Notes: generated by a model from the letters alone, not told the origin. A stretch of 64,000 nucleotides of DNA from Cytobacillus solani (GCF_001420595.1 NZ_LJIX01000006.1:3457058-3521057); one strand, 5' to 3'; positions 1-9,071 are shown, counted from the first letter of the stretch. A program made the numbers and translations.

Positions 1-689
1 TAAAAATAACAAATGTATTATCAGATCCAACACGCTATTATATTTATCAATACATTACAAAAAGACATAAGGATGTGACTGTTCAGGAAATCGCAGATAA
101 TTTCGACATTCATCCAAACGTAGCCAGACTTCATCTGTCAAAACTTGAGGATGTTAACATGCTCGTTTCTGATACCCAGAAGACAGGGAAAGGCGGAAGA
201 CCAAGCAGGCTTTATCGCTTATCTGATGATGTAATTCAGCTTCATTTCCCATATCGCGACTATCAGCTTCTCTCAAAAATCGCCATGCAAACCATGCTTT
301 CTCTTGGAGAAGAAGGAAAAAAGGCATTGTATTTGACTGGGAAGTCATTTGGCAAGGAATTGGTTGAACAGGAAATAAACCGTACTCCTAACAATAACGA
401 AGAGCTTTCATTCGATCAAAAACTGAACATCCTTAAAAATGCTTCTACCTTATCAGGCTTCCACCCTGAATTTGAAGTAAATGAGGATCAAAGCAAAATT
501 TATTTTCAAATTTATAACTGTCCATTTAAAGAAGTAGCTCTTGAACATTCTGAATCGGTCTGTAATATGCATTATGAATTTTTAAAAGGAATGTTTGAAG
601 TACTGTTTCATTCCATTGAGTTAGTTGAAAAGGAAAATATGCTTGGTGGATGTGATTCTTGTTCTTATCATGCAATCGTCACAAAGTAG
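1..689 (+). CDS. SufR/DeoR-like helix-turn-helix regulator, 5' end cut by window edge
   Basis: Reading frame 3 is open from the first full codon (base 3), so the GTG at 75 is an internal codon: the residues before it (KITNVLSDPTRYYIYQYI) are the first helices of the winged-helix domain and run into VQEIADNFDIHPNVARLHL. The true start lies left of the window. The C-terminal half has spaced cysteines (NCPF, VCNMH, GGCDSC) resembling the cluster-binding region of SufR-type regulators that control iron-sulfur cluster assembly genes. Iron-sulfur sensing is inferred from this pattern; the target genes are unknown. It is followed by yqgY on the same strand after about 90 bases. Confidence 0.75.
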   Translation, partial: KITNVLSDPTRYYIYQYITKRHKDVTVQEIADNFDIHPNVARLHLSKLEDVNMLVSDTQKTGKGGRPSRLYRLSDDVIQLHFPYRDYQLLSKIAMQTMLSLGEEGKKALYLTGKSFGKELVEQEINRTPNNNEELSFDQKLNILKNASTLSGFHPEFEVNEDQSKIYFQIYNCPFKEVALEHSESVCNMHYEFLKGMFEVLFHSIELVEKENMLGGCDSCSYHAIVTK

Positions 690-780
690 CAACAAAGGTT
701 ATTTACTTTTGTCTATCATTTAACTTATAATATGTAATGATGTAATAATGTGAATTGCTAGGGGAAAAGGAGGGATACAT

Positions 781-1023
781 ATGGATCGTATGTACAAGGT
801 TTGTGGATTCTGGACGGGAATATTTGCTGTCATGTTCTTCTTAGGCGATATGTATACAACGTCTTTAATCTTCTTTGCCCAAACAGGATTCTTCCTGCTT
901 TTAAGCTACTTAAAGCTTTCAGAACGTATGTATTTATATGTTTTTGCAGGATATTTAACTGTGTTTTTCGTAGGCTTCACGTATTGGAGCACGTTTATGA
1001 TGGTTCCAGGTGCAGGCCACTAA
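781..1023 (+). CDS. yqgY: YqgY family small membrane protein (DUF2626)
   Basis: An 80-residue protein with two or three hydrophobic segments (about residues 9-24, 27-45 and 50-72) and few charged residues, so it is a small integral membrane protein. A strong ribosome binding site (AAGGAGGG) precedes the ATG. Length and sequence fit the Bacillus YqgY/DUF2626 family, whose function is unknown. It is the left end of the block collinear with the B. subtilis yqg region, and a bidirectional terminator follows immediately. Confidence 0.85.
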   Translation: MDRMYKVCGFWTGIFAVMFFLGDMYTTSLIFFAQTGFFLLLSYLKLSERMYLYVFAGYLTVFFVGFTYWSTFMMVPGAGH

Positions 1024-1042
1024 AAACCAAAGTTTAGCTACA

Positions 1043-1079
1043 TAATAAAAAAGCGATGGATTCCATCGCTTTTTTATTA
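1043..1079. terminator. Bidirectional terminator between yqgY and the MidA-type gene
   Basis: A perfect inverted repeat with stem AAGCGATGGA/TCCATCGCTT is flanked by A and T runs on both sides. It can end yqgY on the plus strand and the converging methyltransferase gene on the minus strand. Confidence 0.85.
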
Positions 1080-1084
1080 TCCCT

Positions 1085-2146
1085 TTATACTCCTTTCTGC
1101 TGCAAAATTACATGAAAAAAAGAACTCATTCCTCCAGGTATAATAAGGCTGCGTATTGCCCGATTTCTTTTGCTTATAGCTGAAAAAGGATTCGGATCAT
1201 AATTCTCCTGCAATTCCTCTAGAATTCCTGCAGCAAGCAGAAATTCATCCTGCCTCCATTTATGAACATACATTAACCCAAGCTGATTCCCCTTTTTGAT
1301 TAACGCATCAAAATGGACATGACTTGTTATATCCATTTCCCCTGGATGTTCAAGAATATTATTCATTTGCTGATGTTTGTAATAGCCCCTTAAACTTCCA
1401 TTCCTTCTTGATGGCTCCATCCATTCTTCATTTGTGTATCCATAATCAACCGTGAGCACTAGCCCTCTTTGCAGGGTATTAGCCATGCTTGTCATCATCG
1501 ATTCCAACTGTAAAGGGATTTCAATACGTTGCTGATCGTTCAACTTTAACCCGCTTCGTTCGAGAAAAGATTTAATTTCTTCATTTTTTAAAGGTACAAT
1601 GCTCTCAATGAGCATATCATCCTTAACAGCAACCATAACCTCTAGTAATTGCCCGTCCTGGTTTTCTATTACATGAACCGGAAATGCATCAAACAACTCA
1701 TTTGAAAAAATCAAACCTTCAAAAGGAGTAATTTCCTCCAAGCATGAGATTTGCTTTGTATTCTCATCAAGAATTAGTTCCTCCTGCTGCAATTTCCGAT
1801 GATATGGGCTTTCTTCTAAAATATAATATTGGATCGGTTCAGCCGAAATAGTCTTCCATTCATCAATAAAGGCTTTAGCAAACCGACCTGTCCCTGCACC
1901 AATTTCGCAAATGGAAAATGGGAGGTTCAGTTCAATTGCTTTCCTGTAAAACCATTTAGCAATGGATCTGCCATAAATATCAGAAATATTACTTGTCGTA
2001 ATAAAATCTCCTTCACGTCCTATTTTCCTTTTATCATTCATATAATAGCCATATTGCGAATGGTACAGAGTTTGCATTATGTAATCTGCATATGTAATTT
2101 TCTGCGATGGGCTCTTTAGAATATAATCCTTTAAATAATTTATCAT
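1085..2146 (-). CDS. MidA-family (DUF185/NDUFAF7-like) SAM-dependent methyltransferase
   Basis: This 353-residue cytosolic protein has the family's N-terminal motif GREGDFITTS (43-52), an AdoMet-binding glycine loop EIGAGTGR (81-88), FSNELFDAFPV, and LTVDYGY further on. Mitochondrial members (NDUFAF7/MidA) methylate an arginine of a complex I subunit; the bacterial substrate is not established. The start is supported by AGGGGA eight bases before the ATG. I do not recall it at this locus in B. subtilis. It converges on yqgY and is separated from yqgX by repeats. Confidence 0.8.
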   Translation of the reverse strand: MINYLKDYILKSPSQKITYADYIMQTLYHSQYGYYMNDKRKIGREGDFITTSNISDIYGRSIAKWFYRKAIELNLPFSICEIGAGTGRFAKAFIDEWKTISAEPIQYYILEESPYHRKLQQEELILDENTKQISCLEEITPFEGLIFSNELFDAFPVHVIENQDGQLLEVMVAVKDDMLIESIVPLKNEEIKSFLERSGLKLNDQQRIEIPLQLESMMTSMANTLQRGLVLTVDYGYTNEEWMEPSRRNGSLRGYYKHQQMNNILEHPGEMDITSHVHFDALIKKGNQLGLMYVHKWRQDEFLLAAGILEELQENYDPNPFSAISKRNRAIRSLIIPGGMSSFFHVILQQKGV

Positions 2147-2312
2147 TTACAATTCCCCTATATATTAAAAAGATAATAGATACAGTAACACACAAATCTA
2201 GTTTATTTTTCACACAATATATTTTCACCATTGACATAGTGTTAACTTTATTATATTCTACTATTAGTAGCTTAACTATATCCCCTCCCATTATATGAAT
2301 AGAACATCCCCC

Positions 2313-2346
2313 AGAAAAGCCCTTCTCTTTTGAGAAGGGCTTTTCT
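2313..2346. terminator. Perfect 15-bp hairpin, probable terminator
   Basis: AGAAAAGCCCTTCTC, a TTTT loop, then the exact complement. It lies just beyond the tandem repeats that follow yqgX, so it was probably the yqgX terminator before the repeats separated the two. Confidence 0.65.
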
Positions 2347-2348
2347 AT

Positions 2349-2502
2349 GTCCAGCTGCGGCTCCTAGCGACTAATGGACTTCAGGCTTCCTCCTTACGTT
2401 AAGTCAACATTCGAATCGCTATCGCTCTTCGTGTTTCCTTTATCTCAGTCCGGAGCCCTCCAGTCCATACGTCGCTGAACAGTCGCCTCCGCTTTTCTGA
2501 TT
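2349..2502 (+). repeat. Type 1 dispersed repeat, copy A (first tandem unit)
   Basis: A 154-base unit running from GTCCAGCTGCGGCTCC to CCGCTTTTCTGATT. Internal inverted segments such as TGGACT/AGTCCA and AGCGAC/GTCGCT allow a large hairpin. It differs from the next unit at only three positions. It contains no reading frame of its own. Related copies lie at 3872-4020, 14747-14931 and 61706-61755. Confidence 0.9.
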
Positions 2503-2656
2503 GTCTAGCTGCGGCTCCTAGCGACTAGTGGACTTCAGGCTTCCTCCTTACGATAAGTCAACATTCGAATCGCTATCGCTCTTCGTGTTTCCTTTATCTC
2601 AGTCCGGAGCCCTCCAGTCCATACGTCGCTGAACAGTCGCCTCCGCTTTTCTGATT
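2503..2656 (+). repeat. Type 1 dispersed repeat, copy B (second tandem unit)
   Basis: A second 154-base unit directly abutting copy A with no spacer. Its last two bases overlap the complement of the yqgX stop codon, so on the gene's strand the repeat begins at the stop. Near-identity with copy A suggests a recent duplication. Confidence 0.9.
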
Positions 2657-3290
2657 AAAACCCATTTAAAAAGGGATTTGAATCCATTTCTTGTCCAATT
2701 GTTGTGGCAGGTCCATGTCCTGAGAGCACAATCGTTTCTTCGGGAAGAATTAGCAATTGTTCATGGATGCTTTTAAGCAGTTGAGCATGGTTCCCCCCAG
2801 GAAGATCCGTCCGCCCAATACTGCCGCTAAATAATGCGTCACCGGATATCACAAATCCCGCTTCTTTAAAATAAAAAGATAGGCTTCCTGGTGAATGGCC
2901 TGGTGTTTCTGCGATTTGAAAGGAGAAATCACCAATTTTCAACTCTTTTTCGTTCGTCAATACATAATCCGCACGGTTCCCCTTGACTAACTTACCTATT
3001 TCAAACAATTGTGACCCATTTTGACTGGGGTCAATTAGCCAATCTGCTTCATTTTCGTGAATATAGACTGGGATATTGAATGTCTCTCTAATCTCTTCCA
3101 CTGCCCCTATATGATCAAAATGTGCGTGTGTAAGGATAATGGCAAGGGGACTTAGCTTATTTTCAAGAATAAAGCTGCTTAATTTATCCCCTTCTTCACC
3201 TGGATCAAAAATTAAACAAGTATTGTCTTCCTTTGATACAATATAACAATTTGTTTGTAATAGGCCTAATGGAATTTGATGCCATTCCAT
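2655..3290 (-). CDS. yqgX: Metallo-beta-lactamase fold hydrolase (YqgX, glyoxalase II-like)
   Basis: The 211-residue protein has the binuclear metal motif THAHFDH (54-60), the GHSPGS histidine, SGDALFSGSIGRTD and a final SGHGP histidine, as in hydroxyacyl-thioester hydrolases. The family hydrolyses thioesters such as S-lactoyl adducts, and YqgX is regarded as a glyoxalase II-type enzyme linked to bacillithiol. The frame is open to a GTG at 3299, but GGAGG overlaps that codon and lies eight bases before the ATG at 3290, which I take as the start. The stop codon touches the type 1 repeat. Confidence 0.87.
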   Translation of the reverse strand: MEWHQIPLGLLQTNCYIVSKEDNTCLIFDPGEEGDKLSSFILENKLSPLAIILTHAHFDHIGAVEEIRETFNIPVYIHENEADWLIDPSQNGSQLFEIGKLVKGNRADYVLTNEKELKIGDFSFQIAETPGHSPGSLSFYFKEAGFVISGDALFSGSIGRTDLPGGNHAQLLKSIHEQLLILPEETIVLSGHGPATTIGQEMDSNPFLNGF

Positions 3291-3576
3291 AATCAACACC
3301 TCCAGTTGTGGATATATGCACTAATTTTACACTATATTAACAAAGAAATTAAAGGAAACTTGTTTATTATCGGAAAATGAAGATTTTTTATACTTTTAAA
3401 GGGAATAGTAGAATGAACGACATAGAAGTGTCATTTTTTGACCTCGACAAACAAGAGAAAAAAATATAGAATATAATACGAATGTATATATAGCATTACA
3501 TACAGGTTCCATACCTGAATATGATTTTTCAATGGGCATTTGCCTGATTATCATAACAAAAGGGGGCTTTTTATTA

Positions 3577-3750
3577 ATGGGAATCGTTATTATCTTCTTT
3601 TTAGTTGCCATTTTAGCAGCTTATGGTGCTTGGAGTGCACTTAAAAACAAGAATATTCTAGGTTTCGTATTTGCAGCCGGTTCATTCGTTGTATTTGGCG
3701 GATTTGCATTATTAACTCTAATCAACAGCGGATACCCTGCAGCACACTAG
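3577..3750 (+). CDS. yqgW: DUF2759 family small membrane protein (YqgW)
   Basis: A 57-residue protein with two hydrophobic helices (about 3-19 and 28-49) joined by a short positive loop (KNKN). The frame opens upstream at 3532, but AAAGGGGG lies before the ATG at 3577 and the extra 15 codons are not family-like, so 3577 is chosen. Function unknown. Its TAG stop is also the first bases of the type 2 repeat that follows. Confidence 0.82.
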   Translation: MGIVIIFFLVAILAAYGAWSALKNKNILGFVFAAGSFVVFGGFALLTLINSGYPAAH

Positions 3751-3870
3751 AAAAGCGGAAGCACCTTGTTCGGGGCGACAAGCATAAGACGAGCCGGCAG
3801 AAAGGTTGTTCTTTAACCTTTTTGTCGGCTTGACTTATGACCTCGAGCCCCTAGGTGCTGGAGCTGGACA
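3749..3870 (+). repeat. Type 2 dispersed repeat (long hairpin), copy 1
   Basis: About 120 bases that fold almost end to end: AGCACCT/AGGTGCT, GGGGCGA/TCGAGCCCC, CAAGCATAAG/CTTATGAC and GCCGGCAGAAAGGTT paired with AACCTTTTTGTCGGC. It starts inside the yqgW stop codon and ends GAGCTGGAC next to a type 1 copy. The same architecture with different bases recurs at 54713-54835. Confidence 0.88.
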
Positions 3871-3871
3871 A

Positions 3872-4020
3872 AGAAAAGCGAAGGCGATTGTTCAACGACG
3901 TATGGACTGGAGGGCTCCGGACTGAGATAAAGGAAACACGAAGAGCGAAAGAGATTCGATGTTGACTTATCGTAAGGAGGAAGCCTGAAGTCCACTAGTC
4001 GATAGGAGCAGTAGCTAGAC
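3872..4020 (-). repeat. Type 1 dispersed repeat, copy C, inverted orientation
   Basis: The reverse complement of the unit at 2503-2656 with scattered changes (for example GATTCGATGTTGAC for the equivalent segment). It begins AGAAAAGCGAAGGCG and ends GTAGCTAGAC. A further fragment starting AAAGAAAAGCGAAGGCG follows at 4021-4037, so this gap is a stack of repeat pieces. Confidence 0.87.
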
Positions 4021-4112
4021 AAAGAAAAGCGAAGGCGCCTTCGAAACAATCAATTTGCCGATTGTTCCTGCGACGATTATTTTAAGGAGCTTTCCTTAGT
4101 GATCAAGGGCGA

Positions 4113-4147
4113 AAAAAAAAAGGATCCCATCTTTGGGAATCCTTCTT
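4113..4147 (-). terminator. Terminator of yqgV
   Basis: On the minus strand the hairpin AAGGATTCCC/GGGATCCTT is followed by a run of more than seven T, directly after the yqgV stop. Confidence 0.85.
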
Positions 4148-4150
4148 TTT

Positions 4151-4465
4151 TTATTGATTAAGCTGGCTTTCAACACGTTGAACCTTTTCTTCCATTTTTC
4201 TTTTAACATCTCTTCTATCATCAATACGTATATTCGTTGCTACCCTCATAAGTCCTTTTTCAAAAGGCACCTCATGCATAGCTTGAATGACTTCGAATAA
4301 TACCGGAAGTTCTCCTTCAATTATTGTATTCATCGGAGTTAATTGGAACCGTATTTGGCCCTTCTTTTCGTATTCCATTAATACACGCTGAATATCAGCT
4401 ACATAACTGCTTACACTTGGTGACTCAGTTCCTATAGGAATAACGGTTACATCAACTATTGCCAT
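4151..4465 (-). CDS. yqgV: MTH1187 family thiamine-binding protein (YqgV)
   Basis: This 104-residue protein matches the MTH1187/YkoF-like ferredoxin-fold family in length and pattern (VTVIPIGTESPSVSSYV, then MNTIIEGELPVLFEVI). Family members are small cytosolic oligomers that bind thiamine-like ligands; the cellular role of YqgV is not settled. AAAGGA lies nine bases before the ATG. It follows yqgU closely on the same strand and is probably co-transcribed with it. Confidence 0.82.
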   Translation of the reverse strand: MAIVDVTVIPIGTESPSVSSYVADIQRVLMEYEKKGQIRFQLTPMNTIIEGELPVLFEVIQAMHEVPFEKGLMRVATNIRIDDRRDVKRKMEEKVQRVESQLNQ

Positions 4466-4490
4466 TTTTTATCATCCTTTTTTTCAATTA

Positions 4491-5639
4491 TTATTCCTTA
4501 ATGATAGGCATAATTTCTTTTGAATCCATATTTATTAGCTTTTCAAAATAAAACCCATATAAACAATGACTTCCATTTGGAGAGCAGCTTAAAGGCTCGT
4601 TTTCCAAATTCTCGAAAAGCACTTTCTCGTCTCCATTTTTGATGTTTAGTGAAAGAAGCTGAAATCCTTCCGCGTACGTATCAGCTTCCGAACTATACAG
4701 TGGGGCAAAGGTGTAAAAGTGATCTCCCTCATCAAAATCAAAATATGGGATAAGCCAATCAGAAAATCTTGTTAAATGGGGAATGTTTAAATCTGCTAGC
4801 TTATTAAGGTCACTGGATAGAAAAGTATATGCTGACTCATTTATTTTATCAGAAGGAACAGTAATGGTCATGATTAAATTCTTAATTGCCTTCATATAGT
4901 ATATCTTGTCTAAAATTGTATCGTCCTGCTCGCTAAAAATAGATTTCTTCTTTAAAGGTGCGAATAATAAGGCTTCCTCTTGACCCCAATCTAAATAAAC
5001 GAGCTCTTCCTTACTCTTCCAGCCCACAAATGGCTCTTTTAGTTGAATAGGAGTCAGCTTTTTTTCTTTAAGATTCATTTGATATGTGGAAAAATCCCAG
5101 CTTTCTGTAAATGAAGAAAGGAGCAGCTGATCCTCATCATATGGGTTCCACTCAAAAACAAAGTCAAACGCCTCTATCCTTTCAGACATTATCTCATTCC
5201 CGTTGCGATCAATAATTGTAATAATGCCTTCAAAGGTTGTGGGTGCAGTATGAACTAATAAACGTTCCCCTGAAGGACTAGCAGTAACTGAGGCTACTGG
5301 TGACTCACTTTCAAAAATCAATTGGTTCTTACCAGTAAATATATTATAAGTATACACATGAGATCCTAACCCGACATTTGTTATGTACACTATTTCTTCA
5401 TTATTTAGCCAGCTGCTCATACTGTTAAATTGCCCCTGTTCTATTTGGATGGGCAGCTTTATTTCTTGACCAAAAAAGGAAGGTGGAATCGCTTCCTTTC
5501 CTGGTTCCTTTTGATGATTTTTGAATGAATGCAGTTCTGACTCTTTATTTACTGTACAACCTGCAAGAAATAGCGAAAGGAAAATGCATAAAAAAAGAGC
5601 CATTCTGTATTTCTTTCTTTTTTTCCAAAGCAACTCCAC
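4491..5639 (-). CDS. yqgU: YqgU-like lipoprotein, beta-propeller-like
   Basis: A positively charged N terminus (WKKRKKYR) and hydrophobic stretch end in the lipobox LAGC, so it is exported and lipid-anchored. The body has repeated WD/SW-rich beta strands (SWLNNEEIVYITNVG, WNPYDEDQLLLSSF) suggesting a propeller. The frame opens at a TTG at 5651, but the GGAGGGAGGGG stretch is more likely the ribosome binding site, with GTG at 5639 or TTG at 5633 as start; I use 5639. Its position upstream of yqgV matches B. subtilis yqgU. Function unknown. Confidence 0.75.
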   Translation of the reverse strand: MELLWKKRKKYRMALFLCIFLSLFLAGCTVNKESELHSFKNHQKEPGKEAIPPSFFGQEIKLPIQIEQGQFNSMSSWLNNEEIVYITNVGLGSHVYTYNIFTGKNQLIFESESPVASVTASPSGERLLVHTAPTTFEGIITIIDRNGNEIMSERIEAFDFVFEWNPYDEDQLLLSSFTESWDFSTYQMNLKEKKLTPIQLKEPFVGWKSKEELVYLDWGQEEALLFAPLKKKSIFSEQDDTILDKIYYMKAIKNLIMTITVPSDKINESAYTFLSSDLNKLADLNIPHLTRFSDWLIPYFDFDEGDHFYTFAPLYSSEADTYAEGFQLLSLNIKNGDEKVLFENLENEPLSCSPNGSHCLYGFYFEKLINMDSKEIMPIIKE

Positions 5640-5712
5640 CCCTCCCTCCAATCCATTTAACTAATTATACGAAAATATGAGAAGAATGTTTCAATTATTT
5701 CAAAATTATTTC

Positions 5713-5739
5713 AAAAAGAAAAGCCAATAGCGGCTTTTT
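5713..5739 (-). terminator. Terminator of yqgT
   Basis: On the minus strand the short hairpin AAGCC/GGCTT is followed by TTCTTTTT, right after the yqgT stop. Confidence 0.7.
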
Positions 5740-5743
5740 CATT

Positions 5744-6931
5744 TTACATATATAATGCAGCCAGGTAAATGCCTAGCACCTCTTCAAATATTTCATCAAA
5801 CTGAGATAATGGCAACGGATTAATTCCAGACCCTAATTCGATTGTAAAGCCAGGTCTGCGAAAATCTTGAATAAACCAATCCTTATATCCCGCATAGCTA
5901 TCAATATATTGTACAGGTGTATATCCGCTCACTCTTGCAAATTCAGCAGCTAAGCCTCTTGATTCTGGCGGTTCAAGCCCTTCAAATCCCCAATAAAATT
6001 CTTCGCCTTGGGTATGGAAAGCAAGCATACGATTAAATTGTCTTGTACTTGCAAGATTAGCCATAGCTATCGATTCTGGTTCAGTTAAAGGCGCATCCCC
6101 AGGATAGTCACGCGGTGCAGGTGCTTTCTCTGCTTTTCTTTCCTTCTCAATCTCCCACTTTGCCGGGAATTGATTATTTAAGTCCACACCTCTTATATTT
6201 GCCTTCCAGCCAGTAAAATCAGTACTTCCATTATTAATCCGTATCACTTCTTCTCTCATCTCATCTGGAGGTCCATTTAAAACCAAGTCAACTCCATCTG
6301 GATTTACCATTGGCACAATGGAAAGATCTACAGCGTGATATAAGGGCATGGTTGTCAGTCCTCTTATTGGCTTCACATTTGTTAATGATGACAGAAAATG
6401 ATTCAGAAGTGACATTAAAACACCTGAAGTGATCCATTCATTTGCATGAAACGAGGCATTAAAATGAACTTTCTTTGTTCCCTTGCCAAGACGGATTTCT
6501 TGAATGGGCTTTCCTAATACACTTTTGCCAATATTATTTACTTGAATGAATGGAAAGATGGATTTCAGTTGCGCTATGTCAGCTGTTAAAGCTTTAAAGT
6601 TATACTGCCTTTTCCCATTAACGACCGGCGAGATTACTCTTTGGGGAATAATGATTGTTTTTCCAACCTGCAATTGATTTGGGTTCACGTTTTGATTTAG
6701 CAAAAGAAGTGCATCAACTGATAAATGTCTAGCCTCACTAAGTTTCCAAAATGTATCGCCTTTTCTCAGCGTATATTTCTGTATAGTAAATCCAGGGATC
6801 TGCACTTCTTGCCCAATTTGTAAAGTGGATGAATTAATCGTTGGATTCGAATCAATGATCAAGTTTAATGGGATCATGAAAAGCCGGCTATAATGCCATA
6901 ATGTATCGCCTGAACGTACTTGCACCTTCAT
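5744..6931 (-). CDS. yqgT: LysM-containing M14 gamma-D-glutamyl-L-diamino acid endopeptidase (YqgT)
   Basis: Two LysM repeats (about 3-47 and 51-97, each with a GDT motif) precede an M14 zinc carboxypeptidase domain. Zinc ligands H162 and E165 lie in FHANEW, the third is H306, and E365 in TIELGSG is the expected catalytic glutamate. The architecture matches endopeptidase I of Bacillus, which cuts the D-Glu-diaminopimelate bond of peptidoglycan peptides. There is no classical signal peptide, as in spore-associated members. GGAGGG precedes the ATG. Sporulation or wall recycling is inferred from the family. Confidence 0.88.
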   Translation of the reverse strand: MKVQVRSGDTLWHYSRLFMIPLNLIIDSNPTINSSTLQIGQEVQIPGFTIQKYTLRKGDTFWKLSEARHLSVDALLLLNQNVNPNQLQVGKTIIIPQRVISPVVNGKRQYNFKALTADIAQLKSIFPFIQVNNIGKSVLGKPIQEIRLGKGTKKVHFNASFHANEWITSGVLMSLLNHFLSSLTNVKPIRGLTTMPLYHAVDLSIVPMVNPDGVDLVLNGPPDEMREEVIRINNGSTDFTGWKANIRGVDLNNQFPAKWEIEKERKAEKAPAPRDYPGDAPLTEPESIAMANLASTRQFNRMLAFHTQGEEFYWGFEGLEPPESRGLAAEFARVSGYTPVQYIDSYAGYKDWFIQDFRRPGFTIELGSGINPLPLSQFDEIFEEVLGIYLAALYM

Positions 6932-7072
6932 TATTTTTACCCTCCTTCATCCATTCATTCATATGAAAAAAAGAAGAGAAAAATGACTGTATGTCATTCC
7001 CATAAAAAAACTGAAATAGTGGGGGATTAACAATCTAAATAGCCTTATAATTAGACAAAGAATATAGTTAAT

Positions 7073-7118
7073 AAAAAAAGACGAACACTACATTTTGTAG
7101 AGATTCGTCTTCTTTTTG
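7073..7118 (-). terminator. Terminator of yqgS
   Basis: On the minus strand the hairpin AAGACGAA/TTCGTCTT, with an inner ACAAAATGT element, is followed by seven T, downstream of the LtaS-like gene. Confidence 0.8.
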
Positions 7119-7169
7119 TTTGAAGGGGTATTTCTCAACAGCCCCTAAAATACATATTTTTTCTACGAT

Positions 7170-9071
7170 CTAATTTTCATCAATTACTGGCTCATTTTTC
7201 ATCAATGTTGAATTATGCACTTGATCATTTTCGTAAAATCTTAGTAAATCCCCATAGATGATTTTATCTGAATACTCAAGTTCCTGTGATGCTTTTTCAA
7301 TAAATGGTTCACATGCTGCACCATCGGTCGGCTCACCGGTCTTTTTATCATAACATGTTTCACGAGTATAAATATTATCTCTCGTGATAAAACTTCCATC
7401 ACGCAACACGGTAAATTCCATTTTGTCGTCTGAAAAAAGATCGGAACCAAATTCAATCGTATTCTTTGTATTCACACCGAGTAAGTGCAGAAGAGTCGGT
7501 TTCAAGTCAATTTGACCTGAGACAGTTGAGATTGTTTTCCCTTCTTGACCAGGAATATGAATGATTAAAGGAACCCTCTGCAGTTGTGTGCTTACAAATG
7601 GGGTAACTTCCTCACCTAGAAATTCACTCATTGCTTTATTATGGTTTTGAGAAATTCCATAATGGTCCCCGTAGAGGACGATAATTGAATCCTCATATAA
7701 TCCTTCCTGTTTCAACCGTTCAATAAATAATTTAATGGCTTCATCCGTATAGCGAACAGTTGGGAAGTAGTTATCAACTGTTTTATTACCAGAAGTATAT
7801 GGTTCAATCAGTCGATCTTCTTCCCCTAATTCAAATGGATGATGATTGGTTAAGGTAATGAATTTTGTATAAAATGGCTTCGGCATTTCTTTCAAATGCT
7901 GAATAGACTGTTCGAAGAAATCGATGTCCTTCATTCCCCATCCAACCGAATTCGCATCAGATACATCATAATCAGTCAATGAATAATATCGGTCATAGCC
8001 AAAGGAATCATACATAATATCCCGATTCCAGAAGCTTTTGCTATTTGCATGCAACGTTGCTGAATAGTAACCGTAATCCTTTAATATTTCTGGAGTTGCA
8101 TTAAATTCATTCCCCGAATGGGTAAAAAATACAGCACCGCGGTTAAGCGGGTAAAGCGAGTTATCTAGAAGAAACTCTGAATCCGATGTTTTTCCTTGTT
8201 CAGTCTGGTGGTAAAAGTTATCAAAGTAATAACTTTCTTTAATAAAATCATTAAGGAATGGAGTAATCTCCTGGCCGTTTACCTTCTCATTAATAACAAA
8301 GTTTTGCGTAGATTCCATTGAAATCAAGATGACATTTTTTCCTTTAGCCATGCCAAACATTTCATCATTCGGCTTTTTATAATTCGCATGGATATAGTTA
8401 TCGATATCCACTAATTCGCTTCCGTCAGCTAATGCCCGTTGCGCGGAAGATTTTGATTGGAGAAAAACATCATAAATATGATAATTGTATGTGCCTATAT
8501 TCTTCACGAGCATTTCACGGTCAAATGTGCGGGTAAGCAGCTGTGGACGTTCTGTTTCAGCCAATCCAAGATTAAAAAAAGCAAAGGCAATCGCTATAAG
8601 GAAATAAGCTCTGCGATCTACTTTTGTGAATGATTTGCTGGAAATAAAGGTCGGTTTGAATTTGACAATAAGCACCAACAATAGAAAATCGGCAAAATAA
8701 ACAAGATCCGTCACACTTAATAGATCACTAACACTGCTTCCTAAATCACTCATATTGCTCGTTTGAAAAAGGACAGGAATCGTTAGAAAATCATTAAAAA
8801 AGCGGTAAAACACTACATTTGCAAACAAAACAAAGGAAATGAAAAAGCTAGTTATAAGAATATAGCGATTTTTATTTTTCTCCTTCATAAATAGGCTAAT
8901 ACCAAAAATAAAAAGCAGAAAACTTAACGGATTGATAAACAAAATAAACTCTTGCTTCCAGTTTTCTATCTTTATATCAAAGCTAGTCTTATAGACTATA
9001 TACGTTTTTAGCCAAAGCAATACAGTTGCAATCACAATAAGCGATAGCTTTGACCCTTTCAATTTATTCAT
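7170..9071 (-). CDS. yqgS: LTA synthase family protein (YqgS)
   Basis: About 633 residues: five N-terminal membrane helices within the first 200 residues, then an extracellular sulfatase-fold domain. Expected LtaS metal and catalytic residues are visible: E in ISMEST, the nucleophile T in QGKTSDSEF, and DH in LYGDHYG. LtaS enzymes polymerise glycerol phosphate from phosphatidylglycerol onto a glycolipid; YqgS is a secondary paralogue in B. subtilis. The frame opens at 9134, but GGGAGGG lies 12 bases before the ATG at 9071 and the residues before it are not family-like. Position between yqgT and yqgQ agrees with yqgS. Confidence 0.88.
   Translation of the reverse strand: MNKLKGSKLSLIVIATVLLWLKTYIVYKTSFDIKIENWKQEFILFINPLSFLLFIFGISLFMKEKNKNRYILITSFFISFVLFANVVFYRFFNDFLTIPVLFQTSNMSDLGSSVSDLLSVTDLVYFADFLLLVLIVKFKPTFISSKSFTKVDRRAYFLIAIAFAFFNLGLAETERPQLLTRTFDREMLVKNIGTYNYHIYDVFLQSKSSAQRALADGSELVDIDNYIHANYKKPNDEMFGMAKGKNVILISMESTQNFVINEKVNGQEITPFLNDFIKESYYFDNFYHQTEQGKTSDSEFLLDNSLYPLNRGAVFFTHSGNEFNATPEILKDYGYYSATLHANSKSFWNRDIMYDSFGYDRYYSLTDYDVSDANSVGWGMKDIDFFEQSIQHLKEMPKPFYTKFITLTNHHPFELGEEDRLIEPYTSGNKTVDNYFPTVRYTDEAIKLFIERLKQEGLYEDSIIVLYGDHYGISQNHNKAMSEFLGEEVTPFVSTQLQRVPLIIHIPGQEGKTISTVSGQIDLKPTLLHLLGVNTKNTIEFGSDLFSDDKMEFTVLRDGSFITRDNIYTRETCYDKKTGEPTDGAACEPFIEKASQELEYSDKIIYGDLLRFYENDQVHNSTLMKNEPVIDEN

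Noticed and set aside
3396-3611. 71-codon minus-strand frame before yqgW
   Set aside because: No ribosome binding site, no recognisable motif, and it runs antisense into the yqgW start.
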